From assembly GCF_000145235.1 (NCBI RefSeq), contig NC_014391.1:6529501-6593500 (forward strand): a stretch of DNA of 64,000 nucleotides. The letters run 5' to 3'. Shown piece after piece: positions 50,523 through 61,225 of the stretch. Under the pieces are notes generated by a model that ran no database searches, was not told where the DNA came from, and saw nothing but the letters and a program-made list of their open reading frames with translations. Source of the stretch: Micromonospora aurantiaca ATCC 27029. Lineage in GTDB: Bacteria > Actinomycetota > Actinomycetes > Mycobacteriales > Micromonosporaceae. Every line of letters starts with the position of its first letter. The stretch's first letter is position 1. A program made the position numbers and the translations under genes.

Positions 50523-51301
50523 CACGGCACGTCCGCCGCTGCCGCCTGCTGCGGCACCAGGTCGGGATCGAGGCCGACGGCCACCGCCAGGTCACGGGCG
50601 CGGGGGCCCTTGAGCAGCTTGGCCGCGGCGGCCGGCTCGGTCGGCCCGGTGCCGTACGCGGGACACAGCTTCGCCAGCGTGCACGCGCCGCAGGCGGGCT
50701 TGCGGGCGTGGCAGACCCGGCGGCCGTGGAAGATGACCCGGTGCGACAGCATCGTCCAGTCGCGCTTGGGGTAGAGCGCGCCGATCGCGTGCTCGATCTT
50801 CACCGGATCGGTCTCGGTGGTGAGCTGCCACCGGTGCACCAGCCGCTGGAAGTGGGTGTCGACGGTGATGCCGGGGACGCCGAAGGCGTTGCCGAGGATG
50901 ACGTTGGCGGTCTTTCGGCCGATCCCCGGCAGGGTCACCAGGTCGTCGAGCCGCCCGGGCACCTCGCCGTCGTACCGCTCGCAGAGCGCCCGCCCGAGGT
51001 TGATCAGGGAGCTGGTCTTGTTGCGGTAGAACCCGGTGGGCCGGATCAGCTCCTCCAGCTCGGCGCGGTCCGCCGCGGCGTAGTCGGCGGCGGTGCGGTA
51101 GCGGGCGAACAGCTTCGGCGTGACCTCGTTGACCTTCTTGTCGGTGCACTGGGCGGACAGGATCGTCGCCACTGCGAGCTCCAGCGCGTTGGCGTGGTCG
51201 AGTTCACAGTGCGCGTCGGGGTGCGTCTCGGTCAGCACGCGGCCGATGCGCCGGGCGCGGCGCGTACGGCCGAGGTCGGTCTCGGGGGAGCGCGTGGTCA
51301 C
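50522..51301 (-). CDS. nth: endonuclease III
   Basis: A bifunctional DNA glycosylase/AP lyase that removes oxidised pyrimidines. The 259 residues have the helix-hairpin-helix LPGIGRKTANVIL with the catalytic Lys, the catalytic Asp in ITVDTHFQRLVHRW, and the 4Fe-4S ligands in CHARKPACGACTLAKLC (C-x6-C-x2-C-x5-C). GTG 51301 is chosen because it is close to the conserved core; the frame stays open far upstream inside capA. Confidence 0.96.
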   Translation of the reverse strand: MTTRSPETDLGRTRRARRIGRVLTETHPDAHCELDHANALELAVATILSAQCTDKKVNEVTPKLFARYRTAADYAAADRAELEELIRPTGFYRNKTSSLINLGRALCERYDGEVPGRLDDLVTLPGIGRKTANVILGNAFGVPGITVDTHFQRLVHRWQLTTETDPVKIEHAIGALYPKRDWTMLSHRVIFHGRRVCHARKPACGACTLAKLCPAYGTGPTEPAAAAKLLKGPRARDLAVAVGLDPDLVPQQAAAADVP

Positions 51302-51360
51302 GTCGGCCAGCCTACGTCGCGGGGCCGACGCTCCGGCGGCTCGGCGCGGCGGGCGTGCGC

Positions 51361-52602
51361 TCAGCCACCCGCCGGTGCGGTGATCTTGCCGGTCCCGTCG
51401 AGCTTCGCGCCGGTGTCCGGGAAGTCGGACCGGTTCAGGTCGCGGACCAGTCCGAGGCCGCGGTTCTGCCGGTCCACCGACGGACGGCCCACGCCGTTCA
51501 TCACGGTGGAGGTGAATGTGCCACCGGCGAACGTCCCGTCGGCGGTGAGCGACACCTTGAGCACCCCGCCCCAGCCGAGCCGGCCGGAGCTGTTCAGCGA
51601 CTTCCCGCCACCGGCGAAGTTGCCGAGGCTGTACGCGATCAGCCGCCCCTTGTAGAACTCCATCCCGCGCAGCACGTGCGGGCCGTGCCCGATGACCAGG
51701 TCGGCGCCGGCGTCGATGACGGTCCGGGAGAAGCGGATCGGGTCGCCGCGGTTCTCGCCGAAGAACATCTCGGTGCCCGGCTTGACCCGGGTCTTGTCCG
51801 CCCCCTCGGCGCCCATGTGCACCTGCACCACCACGATCTGGGCCTGCTCCTTGGCCATCTCGACCACCTGCTTGGCGGCGTTCAGGTCGACCAGGCTGTT
51901 GGACCAGGGGTACGACGAGAAGCCCACCACGGCGACCTTGATGCCCTTGACGTCCACCACGGTGATCTCGCCCGGCGCGCCGGTGTGCTTGAGCCCGTGC
52001 GCCTCCAGCGCCGACTGGGTGTTCTCGTAGCCCTGGCGACCGTAGTCGTAGCCGTGGTTGTTGGCCTGGTTGAGCAGCTGGAACCCGGCCGAGCGCAGGT
52101 GCGCGGCGTAGCCGGGCGGCGCGCGGAACTGGTAGCAGTTCTTCGGCTCCGGGCCGCATTTGCCGGCGCCGGTGTCGTCGGTGAGCGGCTCCTCCAGGTT
52201 GCCCATCACCAGGTCGCCCTTGAGCGCCGACTTCACGTCGTCGAAGAAGCCCTTGCCGCCGTTCGGGGGCAGCCGGTCCGGCGCGTTGCCCATGATCACG
52301 TCACCGGTCGCGGTGAGCGAGATCGACGGCTCCTTCGACGCATCAGGCGCGGCCGGCTGGTCACCGGTGGCCGGCCCGGCCGAGCCGGTCGATCCGCCGC
52401 CCTGTCCCGTCTGCCACCGGGGGTCGCCGCCGGACCCGCCGGCGTCGCCGCCGCAGCCGGCGACGAACAGGACGGCGACGAGCGCGGCGAACGCGGCCAG
52501 GCGTCGGCCGAGCACCGCGCGGCGCGGTCCGGGAACGGCGGCTGGCGGTCCGGCGACGGCGGCGCGGAGGGTACGGGGCACAGAGCGGGCGGAAGCGTAC
52601 AT
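51361..52602 (-). CDS. CapA-family metallophosphatase-like lipoprotein
   Basis: A 413-residue exported protein with an Arg-rich N-terminus, hydrophobic signal and lipobox FVAGC. The mature domain carries the CapA/PgsA pattern TATGDVIMGN, GNLEEPL, NQANNHGYDYG, VQVHMGAE and GHGPHVLRG. This family resembles poly-gamma-glutamate synthesis proteins; the exact substrate here is unknown. It lies between nth and cbiZ on the same strand, a position not occupied in the mycobacterial arrangement I recall. Confidence 0.88.
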   Translation of the reverse strand: MYASARSVPRTLRAAVAGPPAAVPGPRRAVLGRRLAAFAALVAVLFVAGCGGDAGGSGGDPRWQTGQGGGSTGSAGPATGDQPAAPDASKEPSISLTATGDVIMGNAPDRLPPNGGKGFFDDVKSALKGDLVMGNLEEPLTDDTGAGKCGPEPKNCYQFRAPPGYAAHLRSAGFQLLNQANNHGYDYGRQGYENTQSALEAHGLKHTGAPGEITVVDVKGIKVAVVGFSSYPWSNSLVDLNAAKQVVEMAKEQAQIVVVQVHMGAEGADKTRVKPGTEMFFGENRGDPIRFSRTVIDAGADLVIGHGPHVLRGMEFYKGRLIAYSLGNFAGGGKSLNSSGRLGWGGVLKVSLTADGTFAGGTFTSTVMNGVGRPSVDRQNRGLGLVRDLNRSDFPDTGAKLDGTGKITAPAGG

Positions 52603-52687
52603 CGTCGGCGACGCTACCGTCCCCGGAACGCCGCGACGAGGGCCGATCGGTCGGAAAACCCGGCGTGTCGCGTGTGCCGGGCCCACG

Positions 52688-53404
52688 TCAGCCCGCCCGC
52701 CGGTCGGACCAGGGCACCACGGTCCCGGCGCCGCCGGAGCGCACGGCGGCGTGCACGGCCCGGGCCAGCGGTGCGCCCCAGGCCGACCGGGGACCGCCGT
52801 ACGGGGCCGGATCGCCGTCGGCCGGGCAGAGCACCGTCACCGCGTCGGTGGGGGTGCCCGTCGCGGGCAGTCCGAGTTCCCAGATCGCCTGGGCCTTCGC
52901 CTCGGTGGCGGTGGCCACGGCGTTGACCAGTGCGGCGTCGCCGAGCCGCACCGGGACGTACACGACGATGTTGACGGTGCCGACGTGCTGCGCGGGCCGG
53001 GCCGGCTCGCTCGCGGCCGACGGCGCCGGCTCGGGTGCGACGGTGGCCGGCTCGGGGGCGGCGGCCCAGACCGGCGTGCCCAGGCCGACAGTCGCCCAGA
53101 CGCGGACGCCGCCGTCCGTGCGGCGGACCACCTCGCTCACGTCCACGCCGGTCAGCAGCCCGACCCCGGGGCCGTCCAGGTCGAGGCCGTGCGCCAGCTC
53201 GGCCAGGTGCGCGGCGGGGTCGTCCCGGTCGTACGACATGGGCACCGTCGCGTTGAGCACCCACCGGCGGACGCCGATCCCCCCGCCCAGCGGCGCGGAG
53301 CCGACCGCCAGCAGCGGGGCCTCGGCCCGCCAGGCCAGCATCGGGATGTCCCACCCGGATTCGGACCGGCTGGTCAGGAACGGCTCACACAGCACGCCGG
53401 TCAC
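52688..53404 (-). CDS. cbiZ: adenosylcobinamide amidohydrolase
   Basis: CbiZ removes the aminopropanol arm of adenosylcobinamide to give adenosylcobyric acid, a salvage route into vitamin B12 first described in archaea. The 238-residue protein shows VLNATVPMSYDRDDP, GPGVGLLTGVDVS, GTVNIVVYVPV, TATEAKAQAI and ATGTPTDAV, all typical of CbiZ. An Ala/Pro-rich insert of about 25 residues separates the two halves. It is divergent from crp across 210 bases. No other cobalamin genes are in the window. Confidence 0.85.
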   Translation of the reverse strand: MTGVLCEPFLTSRSESGWDIPMLAWRAEAPLLAVGSAPLGGGIGVRRWVLNATVPMSYDRDDPAAHLAELAHGLDLDGPGVGLLTGVDVSEVVRRTDGGVRVWATVGLGTPVWAAAPEPATVAPEPAPSAASEPARPAQHVGTVNIVVYVPVRLGDAALVNAVATATEAKAQAIWELGLPATGTPTDAVTVLCPADGDPAPYGGPRSAWGAPLARAVHAAVRSGGAGTVVPWSDRRAG

Positions 53405-53614
53405 CCTACGATCACAGGTGGGAACGGGTGGCGCCGGCCCGTGCCGGGGGCGGGATCTTAGCCGCTCCCCAGGTCGGGTGGGTTACGCCCAACGATCAAG
53501 ATTCCAGGGGTGCACCTCTGATTCCTGCTCATGTGCGCCTAGACTGGCGGCGCGCGAGGGATCAGCGGACGGCAGACCCGGCCGACGGACGGCACGCGCA
53601 GGCGGAGGTGCGCG

Positions 53615-54292
53615 ATGGACGAGGTACTGGCCCGCAGCGGGATCTTCCAGGGTGTCGACCCGGAGGCTGCCGAGGCGCTCGCCAAGGAGATGGAGACGAT
53701 CGAGGTCCGCAAGGGCGAGATCGTGTTCAACGAGGGCGAGCCCGGCGACAGTCTCTACATCCTCCTGTCCGGCAAGATCAAGGTGGGTCGCCGCGCGGCG
53801 GACGGCCGGCAGAACCTGATCGCCGTGATGGGCCCGTCGGACATGGTCGGTGAGCTGTCGCTCTTCGACCCCGGTCCGCGTACGGCGACGGCCACGGCGG
53901 TCACCGACACCCGCCTGGTCCGGCTGCGCAAGCAGGCGCTGCGGCCGTGGCTGAACAACCGGCCCGAGATCGCCGAGCAGCTGCTGCGGGTGCTCGCCCG
54001 CCGGCTGCGCCGGACCAACGACTCGCTCGCCGACCTGATCTTCACCGACGTACCGGGCCGGGTCGCCAAGAACCTGCTCCAGATGGCCGGCCGGTTCGGC
54101 ACCCGCGACGGCGGCGTGCTGCGCGTGACGCACGACCTCACCCAGGAGGAGATCGCCCAGCTGGTCGGCGCCTCCCGGGAGACCGTCAACAAGGCGCTGG
54201 CCGACTTCGCCTCGCGCGGCTGGCTGCGGCTGGACGGCAAGAGCATCATCATCCTCGACCCGGAGCGCCTGGCTCGCCGCGCGCGGGTCTGA
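53615..54292 (+). CDS. crp: CRP/FNR-family transcriptional regulator (cAMP receptor type)
   Basis: A 225-residue global regulator with an N-terminal cyclic-nucleotide-binding fold (GEPGDSLYILLSGKIKVG, GELSLFDPGPRTATATA) and a C-terminal winged helix-turn-helix (LTQEEIAQLVGASRETVNKAL). It resembles Mycobacterium Crp (Rv3676) and corynebacterial GlxR, which respond to cAMP. ATG 53615 has GGCGGAGG upstream. It is divergent from cbiZ. Confidence 0.94.
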   Translation: MDEVLARSGIFQGVDPEAAEALAKEMETIEVRKGEIVFNEGEPGDSLYILLSGKIKVGRRAADGRQNLIAVMGPSDMVGELSLFDPGPRTATATAVTDTRLVRLRKQALRPWLNNRPEIAEQLLRVLARRLRRTNDSLADLIFTDVPGRVAKNLLQMAGRFGTRDGGVLRVTHDLTQEEIAQLVGASRETVNKALADFASRGWLRLDGKSIIILDPERLARRARV

Positions 54293-54334
54293 CCCTCCGT
54301 ACCGGCTTCCCGGCCCGGCCCGCCACCGCGCGGA

Positions 54335-54475
54335 GCCGGGCCGATGCCGTCTTCTGCTGCCGTCTTCTGCGCAGGCCGGGCCGATGCCGTCTCTGCCCAA
54401 GCCGGGGCCGTTGCCGCCTCTGAGCGGGCCGGTGCCGTCAGGGCGCGGGACGGCCGGCGCCGTCTCTGCCCGCCG
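54335..54475. repeat. degenerate tandem repeat upstream of the phosphoesterase gene
   Basis: About five imperfect units of roughly 24-39 bases begin near 54335, 54374, 54401, 54428 and 54452. Each opens GCCGG and contains a variant of CCGATGCCGTCTCTGC. It fills most of the 228-base gap after crp. A frame continuing into the phosphoesterase is open across it but lacks family similarity. Confidence 0.6.
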
Positions 54476-54520
54476 CAGAATCGCTTGGTGCTCCCGCAAC
54501 GGGGTCGCCAGGCTGGGACG

Positions 54521-55264
54521 ATGCCTGATCGCGTCGCCGTCCTCTCCGACATCCACGGTGTGCTGCCCGCGCTGGAAGCAGTGCTGGCCGAGCCGGACGT
54601 GGCAGCCGCCGACCTGATCGTCCTCACCGGTGACCTGGCGGCCGGTCCGCAGCCGGTCGAGGTGCTGGACCGGCTGGCCGCGCTCGGTGACCGGGCCTGC
54701 TGGGTCGGCGGGAACGCCGACCGGGAGCTGGTGCAGGCGCGGGCCGGCAGGTCCTCCCCGATCGCCGTCTCGAACTGGGCCGCCGGGCAGCTCCGCGACG
54801 ACCAGGTGGCCCGGCTGGCGGCGCTGCCGCCGTCCGTCACGCTGCCGGTCACCGGTCTGGGCGACGTGCTGTTCTGCCACGCCACCCCGCGCGACGACGA
54901 GGAGGTCGTGCTCGTCGACTCGCGGCTGGACCGCTGGGCCGAGGTCTTCGCCGGCCTGCCGGCCGAGGTCGGCACGGTGGTCTGCGGGCACACGCACATG
55001 CCGTTCACCCGGCTGGCCGATCGCCGCCTGGTGGTGAACCCGGGCAGCGTCGGCATGCCGTACGGGGGCGCCGGTGCCTGGTGGGCGCTGCTCGGCCCGG
55101 GCGTGCAGTTGCGCCGGACCCGCTTCGACGTGGACGCCGCCTGCACCCGGGTCGCCGCCGAGTCCACGTTCCCTGATGCGGCGGCCTGGGCCGACGAGTA
55201 CGTCCGCTCCCGCCACTCCGACGCCGACGCGCTCACGGTCTTCGCTCCGCGCGACGGCCGCTGA
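54521..55264 (+). CDS. calcineurin-like metallophosphoesterase (YfcE/MJ0936-like)
   Basis: A 247-residue phosphoesterase. Metal ligands are visible as SDIHG near the N-terminus, TGDLAAGP, GNADRE, a mid-domain CHATP, and CGHTHMPF, followed by NPGSVGMPYGG. This is the standard order of the family. The substrate is unknown (phosphodiesters in characterised relatives). ATG 54521 begins directly at the conserved core. Confidence 0.9.
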   Translation: MPDRVAVLSDIHGVLPALEAVLAEPDVAAADLIVLTGDLAAGPQPVEVLDRLAALGDRACWVGGNADRELVQARAGRSSPIAVSNWAAGQLRDDQVARLAALPPSVTLPVTGLGDVLFCHATPRDDEEVVLVDSRLDRWAEVFAGLPAEVGTVVCGHTHMPFTRLADRRLVVNPGSVGMPYGGAGAWWALLGPGVQLRRTRFDVDAACTRVAAESTFPDAAAWADEYVRSRHSDADALTVFAPRDGR

Positions 55265-55320
55265 GGCGTTAACAAGGGGCCCTTCCTCTACCGCAGGCGT
55301 TAACAAGGGCCCCCTCCTTT
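55265..55320. repeat. GTTAAC-GGGGCCC doublet, copy 1 (intergenic)
   Basis: Two head-to-tail units, GCGTTAACAAGGGGCCCTTCC and GCGTTAACAAGGGCCCCCTCC, begin 31 bases apart (GTTAAC at 55268 and 55299). Each contains the palindromic core GGGCCC. It lies between the phosphoesterase stop and the TetR promoter. Confidence 0.85.
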
Positions 55321-55327
55321 CAGAAAA

Positions 55328-55350
55328 AGTCAGGCTTGACTGTTTGTTTT
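55328..55350 (+). promoter_or_regulatory. AT-rich promoter/operator candidate before the TetR gene
   Basis: An unusually AT-rich stretch holds the inverted repeat AGTCA-GGCT-TGACT (55328-55341) and TTGACT (55336-55341), a possible -35 element. The TetR protein may bind here to control itself and the downstream operon. A matching -10 is not obvious. Confidence 0.35.
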
Positions 55351-55370
55351 GGGCGGGGCACGCTGTCTGC

Positions 55371-55982
55371 GTGTCGAGCCGAGTTCCGCAGCAGGAGCGC
55401 AGCCGTGCCACCCAGGCCCGGCTGCTGGAGGCGACTGTCGAGTGCCTGGTGGAGCACGGCTGGTCCGGCACCACGACGACAGTGGTGGCAGCCCACGCCG
55501 GCGTCTCCCGGGGCGCCCAGCTGCACCACTACCCCACCAAGGCCGCCCTGGTGACCGCCGCCGTCACGCACCTGACCGAGCGCCGGGCGGCCGAGCTGCG
55601 CGCCGAGGCGGCGCACCTGCCGGTCGGCCCGAAGCGGCTCGACGGCGTGGTCGACCTGCTCGCCGCCTCGTTCACCGGCCCGCTGTTCGTGGCCGCGCTG
55701 GAACTGTGGGTGGCCGCGCGTACCGACGCCGAGCTGCGCGCCGCGCTGGTGCCGCTGGAGGCGCGGATCGGCCGCGAGATGCACCGGCTCACCGTCGAGC
55801 TGCTCGGTGTGGACGAGCGCAAGCCGGGCGTACGCGAGTCGGTGCAGGCCACCCTCGACCTGCTCCGCGGCCTCGGCGTGGCCAACCTGCTCAGCGACGA
55901 CTCGCCCCGCCGCGCCGCCCTGCTGCACACCTGGAAACGCCAGCTCGCCGCGCTGCTCACCCCCGAGAGCGAGCGGCACTGA
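55371..55982 (+). CDS. TetR-family transcriptional regulator
   Basis: A 203-residue repressor-type regulator. The N-terminal helix-turn-helix spans LLEATVECLVEHGWSGTTTT then VVAAHAGVSRGAQLHHYPTK; the rest is a helical ligand domain. GTG 55371 is used because the conserved domain begins within about ten residues. It precedes an acyl-CoA catabolic operon, so its ligand may be an acyl-CoA of that pathway (inference). Confidence 0.88.
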   Translation: MSSRVPQQERSRATQARLLEATVECLVEHGWSGTTTTVVAAHAGVSRGAQLHHYPTKAALVTAAVTHLTERRAAELRAEAAHLPVGPKRLDGVVDLLAASFTGPLFVAALELWVAARTDAELRAALVPLEARIGREMHRLTVELLGVDERKPGVRESVQATLDLLRGLGVANLLSDDSPRRAALLHTWKRQLAALLTPESERH

Positions 55983-56014
55983 TCCCCTGACGCCCCACCC
56001 CGCCCGGAGGCACA

Positions 56015-56809
56015 ATGGTCGACCTGACAGCCCTGCTCGCGGATCTGGCCGCCGAGTCCGAACAGCTCGACGCGCTCGTCGCGGACCTGCCGCCGGAAGG
56101 ATGGGAGCGGCCGACACCGGCCCCGGGCTGGACCGTCGCGCACCAGGTCGCGCACCTGGCATGGACCGACCACGTCGCCTACCTGGCGGCCACCGACGAG
56201 TCCGCGTTCTTCGCCTCGGTGATGGCCGCACCGGACCCGTCGCGCCTGGTCGAGGACGGTGCCGAGTCCTTCCTGGCGCCACCGCCCGCGCTGCTGGCCC
56301 GGTGGCGTGCCGGCCGGTCGGCGCTCGCCGGGGCGCTCGCCGCCGTACCGGCCGGACAGAAGATCCCCTGGTACGGCACCAGCATGTCGCCCACGTCGAT
56401 GGTCACGGCACGGCTGATGGAGACGTGGGCGCACGGCGAGGACGTAGCAGACGCGCTGAGCGTCAGCCGTACCCCGACCGCGCGTCTGCGGCACATCGCG
56501 CACCTCGGCTTCCGTACCCTCGGGCACGGTTTCTCGGCCCACGGCCGCGACGTGCCCACGGCGCCGGTGCGGGTCGAGCTGACCGCGCCCGCGGACGGCG
56601 AGGTGTGGGAGTTCGGGCCGGCCGACGCGACCGACCGGGTGACCGGCCCGGCGCTCGACTTCTGCCTGCTCGTCACGCAGCGCCGGCACCGCGCGGACCT
56701 GGCCCTGACCGCCACCGGGCCGGTGGCCGACGAGTGGCTGGACGTGGCCCAGGCGTTCGCCGGGCCGCCCGGCGGCAAGCGCGAGCCGGCGAACGGAACC
56801 TCCTCATGA
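56015..56809 (+). CDS. TIGR03084-family metal-binding (DinB/mycothiol-dependent-like) protein
   Basis: A 264-residue protein with an N-terminal DinB-like four-helix bundle: WTVAHQVAHLAWTDH contributes a likely metal His, and METWAHGEDVADAL a second. The C-terminal domain is that of maleylpyruvate-isomerase-like actinobacterial proteins. Family members are thought to bind a metal and may use mycothiol; the reaction here is unknown. CGGAGGCACA precedes ATG 56015. The stop overlaps the AtuA-like start (ATGA). Confidence 0.82.
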   Translation: MVDLTALLADLAAESEQLDALVADLPPEGWERPTPAPGWTVAHQVAHLAWTDHVAYLAATDESAFFASVMAAPDPSRLVEDGAESFLAPPPALLARWRAGRSALAGALAAVPAGQKIPWYGTSMSPTSMVTARLMETWAHGEDVADALSVSRTPTARLRHIAHLGFRTLGHGFSAHGRDVPTAPVRVELTAPADGEVWEFGPADATDRVTGPALDFCLLVTQRRHRADLALTATGPVADEWLDVAQAFAGPPGGKREPANGTSS

Positions 56810-58482
56810 GCGTGCTGCGGATCGGGAACGCGTCTGGCTTCTACGGCGACCGCTTCGCCGCCTGGCGGGAGATGCTCGACGGCGGCGAGTTGGACGTGCT
56901 GACCGGTGACTACCTGGCCGAGCTGACCATGCTCATCCTCGGCCGGGACCGGATGCGCGACCCGTCGCTCGGCTACGCCAAGACGTTCCTGCGTCAGGCG
57001 GAGGGCGTGCTCGGCACCGCGCTGGAGCGCGGCGTCACGCTGGTCACCAACGCGGGCGGCCTCAACCCGGCGGGGCTGGCCGACGCGATCCGGTCACTCG
57101 GCGACCGGCTCGGCCTCCAGGTCCGGGTCGGGTACGTCGAGGGCGACGCGATCCAGCGGCCGGATGCGCTGACCGCGAACGCCTACCTGGGCGCGTTCGG
57201 GATCGCGGCCTGCCTCGACGCGGGCGCGGACGTGGTGGTCACCGGGCGGGTCACCGACGCCTCGCTGGCTGTCGGCCCGGCAATCGCCCGCTTCGGGTGG
57301 ACCCGCGACGACCTCGACGCGCTGGCCGGCGCGACTGTCGCAGGGCACCTGATCGAGTGCGGCGCGCAGGTCACCGGCGGCAACTTCAGCTTCTTCACCG
57401 AGTTGCCGGACGGCGGGCACCGGCCCGGCTTCCCGATCGCCGAACTGCACGCGGACGGCTCGTCGGTGCTCACCAAGCACGCCGGCACCGGCGGCGCGGT
57501 GACGGTCGAGACGGTCACCGCCCAGCTGCTGTACGAGGTGGGCGGGCCGGACTACCTCGGGCCGGACGTGGTGACCCGCCTGGACACGGTGCGGCTGGAG
57601 CAGGAGGGTCCGGACCGAGTACGCGTCTCCGGGGTGCGCGGCACGCCGCCGCCGGACACGCTCAAGGTGGGCGTCAACAACCTGGGCGGCTTCCGCAACT
57701 CGATGACGTTCGTGCTGTGCGGGCTGGACATCCCGGCCAAGGCGGCGCTGGTCCGGGGCCAGATCGAGGAGTCGGTCGGCACGGAGGGGCTGGAGTTCAC
57801 GCTGGCCCGTACCGACCACCCGGACACCGGCGACACCGAGGCGGCGAGCGCGCTGCTGCACGTACACCTGCGGGACGGTGACAAGTCGCGGGCCGGGCGG
57901 GCGTTCTCGGCGGCGGCGGTGGAGCTGGCGCTGGCCTCCTACCCGGGCTGCACGCTGACCACGCTGCCCGGTGACGCGACGCCGTACGGGGTGTTCACCG
58001 CCGACACGATCGCGCAGGACGCTGTGGAGCACGTCGCGGTGCTGCCCTCCGGGGAGCGGGTGGCGATCGCACCGCCGACGGTCACGGGCGGTTTACAGGG
58101 GGCCCCTGTACAACACGAGGCGTTAAGAGGGGGCCCTTCCTTGCCCGGCACCCGGCGGGGGCCGCTGGGTGAGCTGGTCGGGGCGCGGTCGGGCGACAAG
58201 GGCGGCGACGCCAACCTGGGCGTCTGGGCCCGCACCGACGCGACCTGGCCGTGGCTGCGCGACTGGCTGACGGTGGAGCGGCTGGCCGAGCTGCTGCCGG
58301 AGACGGCGTCGCTCACAGTCGAGCGGTACGAGCTGCCGAACCTGCGCGCTGTCAACTTCGTGATCCGGGGACTGCTCGGGCAGGGCGTGGCCGCGTCCAC
58401 CCGGTTCGACCCCCAGGCCAAGGCACTCGGCGAGCTGCTGCGCTCGCGAGTGGTCGATCTTCCGACGGAGGCACGCGCATGA
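56806..58482 (+). CDS. AtuA-like acyclic terpene utilisation protein (DUF1446)
   Basis: A 558-residue protein of the AtuA/DUF1446 family, encoded with geranyl-CoA or methylcrotonyl-CoA degradation genes in Pseudomonas. The N-terminal domain has RIGNASGFYGDRF, VTNAGGLNP, VVVTGRVTDASLAVGP and VTGGNFSFF. The C-terminal domain begins near GELVGARSGDKGGDANLGVW. The linker (residues about 428-448) is encoded by an inserted 31-bp-offset repeat doublet (58087-58143), read in frame. The biochemical role of AtuA is not established. ATGA overlaps join it to both neighbours. Confidence 0.88.
   Translation: MSVLRIGNASGFYGDRFAAWREMLDGGELDVLTGDYLAELTMLILGRDRMRDPSLGYAKTFLRQAEGVLGTALERGVTLVTNAGGLNPAGLADAIRSLGDRLGLQVRVGYVEGDAIQRPDALTANAYLGAFGIAACLDAGADVVVTGRVTDASLAVGPAIARFGWTRDDLDALAGATVAGHLIECGAQVTGGNFSFFTELPDGGHRPGFPIAELHADGSSVLTKHAGTGGAVTVETVTAQLLYEVGGPDYLGPDVVTRLDTVRLEQEGPDRVRVSGVRGTPPPDTLKVGVNNLGGFRNSMTFVLCGLDIPAKAALVRGQIEESVGTEGLEFTLARTDHPDTGDTEAASALLHVHLRDGDKSRAGRAFSAAAVELALASYPGCTLTTLPGDATPYGVFTADTIAQDAVEHVAVLPSGERVAIAPPTVTGGLQGAPVQHEALRGGPSLPGTRRGPLGELVGARSGDKGGDANLGVWARTDATWPWLRDWLTVERLAELLPETASLTVERYELPNLRAVNFVIRGLLGQGVAASTRFDPQAKALGELLRSRVVDLPTEARA
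58087..58143. repeat. GTTAAC-GGGGCCC doublet, copy 2 (inside the AtuA-like gene)
   Basis: Two degenerate units (GTTTACAGGGGGCCCC at 58091 and GTTAAGAGGGGGCCCTTCC at 58122) start exactly 31 bases apart, as in the intergenic copy. They are translated in frame as part of the inter-domain linker. Confidence 0.8.
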
Positions 58483-59614
58483 CCATCGTGGACACGCCGG
58501 AACGCCGGCAACTGCGCGAGCTGACCCGTTCGTTCGTGACCCGGGAGGTGCTGCCGCACCTGTCCGACTGGGAGCGGGCGGGCGAGGTACCCCGGTCGCT
58601 GCACGAGACCGCAGCCAAGATCGGCCTGCTCGGCATCGGCTTCCCGGAGTCGGTCGGCGGCAGCGGCGGCGACCTGCTCGACTCGATGGTGGTCACCGAG
58701 GAGATCATCCGCTCGGGCGGGTCGTCCGGGCTGGTCGCCGCGTTGTTCACGCACGGGATCGCGCTGCCGCACATGGTCGAGACCCAGGACGAAGGGCTGA
58801 TCGACAAGTACGTGCGGCCCGCGCTCGCCGGGACGATGATCGGCGCGCTGGCGATCACCGAACCGGACGGCGGCTCGGACGTGGCGGGCATCCGCACCTG
58901 CGCGGTCCGCGACGGTGACCACTACGTCGTCAACGGGTCCAAGACGTACATCACCAGCGGGGTCCGCGCCGACTTCGTCACCACTGCTGTCTGCACCGAG
59001 TTCCCCGGTTCGGGCTCGGTCAGCCTGCTGGTCATCGACAAGGGCACGCCCGGGTTCACGGTGGGGCGGCGGCTGGAGAAGCTGGGCTGGCACTGCTCGG
59101 ACACCGCCGAGCTGTCCTTCGTCGACGTGCGGGTGCCGGTGACGAACCGGGTCGGCCCGGAGGACACCGGCTTCCTCGCCATCATGCAGCAGTTCGCCAA
59201 CGAGCGGCTGTCGCTCGCCACCCAGGCGTACGCGACCGCGCAGCGCTGCGTGGACCTGGCCGTGCAGTGGTGCCGGGACCGCCAGACGTTCGGCCGGCCG
59301 CTCGTCGGGCGCCAGGTCGTCCGGCACAAGCTGGCCGAGATGCACAGCCGCACCGACGCGGCGCGGGCGTACGTGCACGACGTCGCCGAGCGGGTGGCCG
59401 CCGGGCAGCCGGTGGTGACCGAGGTGGCGATGGCGAAGAACGTGGCGGTGGCCACCTGCGACTGGGTGGTCGACGCGGCGCTGCAACTGCACGGCGGCTT
59501 CGGCTACATGCGTGACGCCGAGGTGGAGCGGCACTACCGGGACGCCCGTCTGCTCGGCATCGGCGGCGGCACCACCGAGATCATGAACGAGATCATCGCG
59601 AAGGGCATGGGCCT

Positions 59615-59618
<4 letters not shown>
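58479..59618 (+). CDS. acyl-CoA dehydrogenase, isovaleryl-CoA-type catalytic site
   Basis: A 379-residue FAD enzyme that desaturates an acyl-CoA at C2-C3. ITEPDGGSD, NGSKTYITSG and ALQLHGGFGYMRD are family signatures. In medium-chain enzymes the catalytic Glu lies in IYEGT; here that place reads IGGGT (Gly363). A Glu is present in FANERLSLA (Glu242), the position used by isovaleryl-CoA dehydrogenase, which suggests a branched-chain substrate. ATGA overlaps occur at both ends. The neighbouring carboxylase supports a leucine- or terpene-type pathway. Confidence 0.92.
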
Positions 59619-61222
<1,604 letters not shown>

Positions 61223-61225
61223 CCT

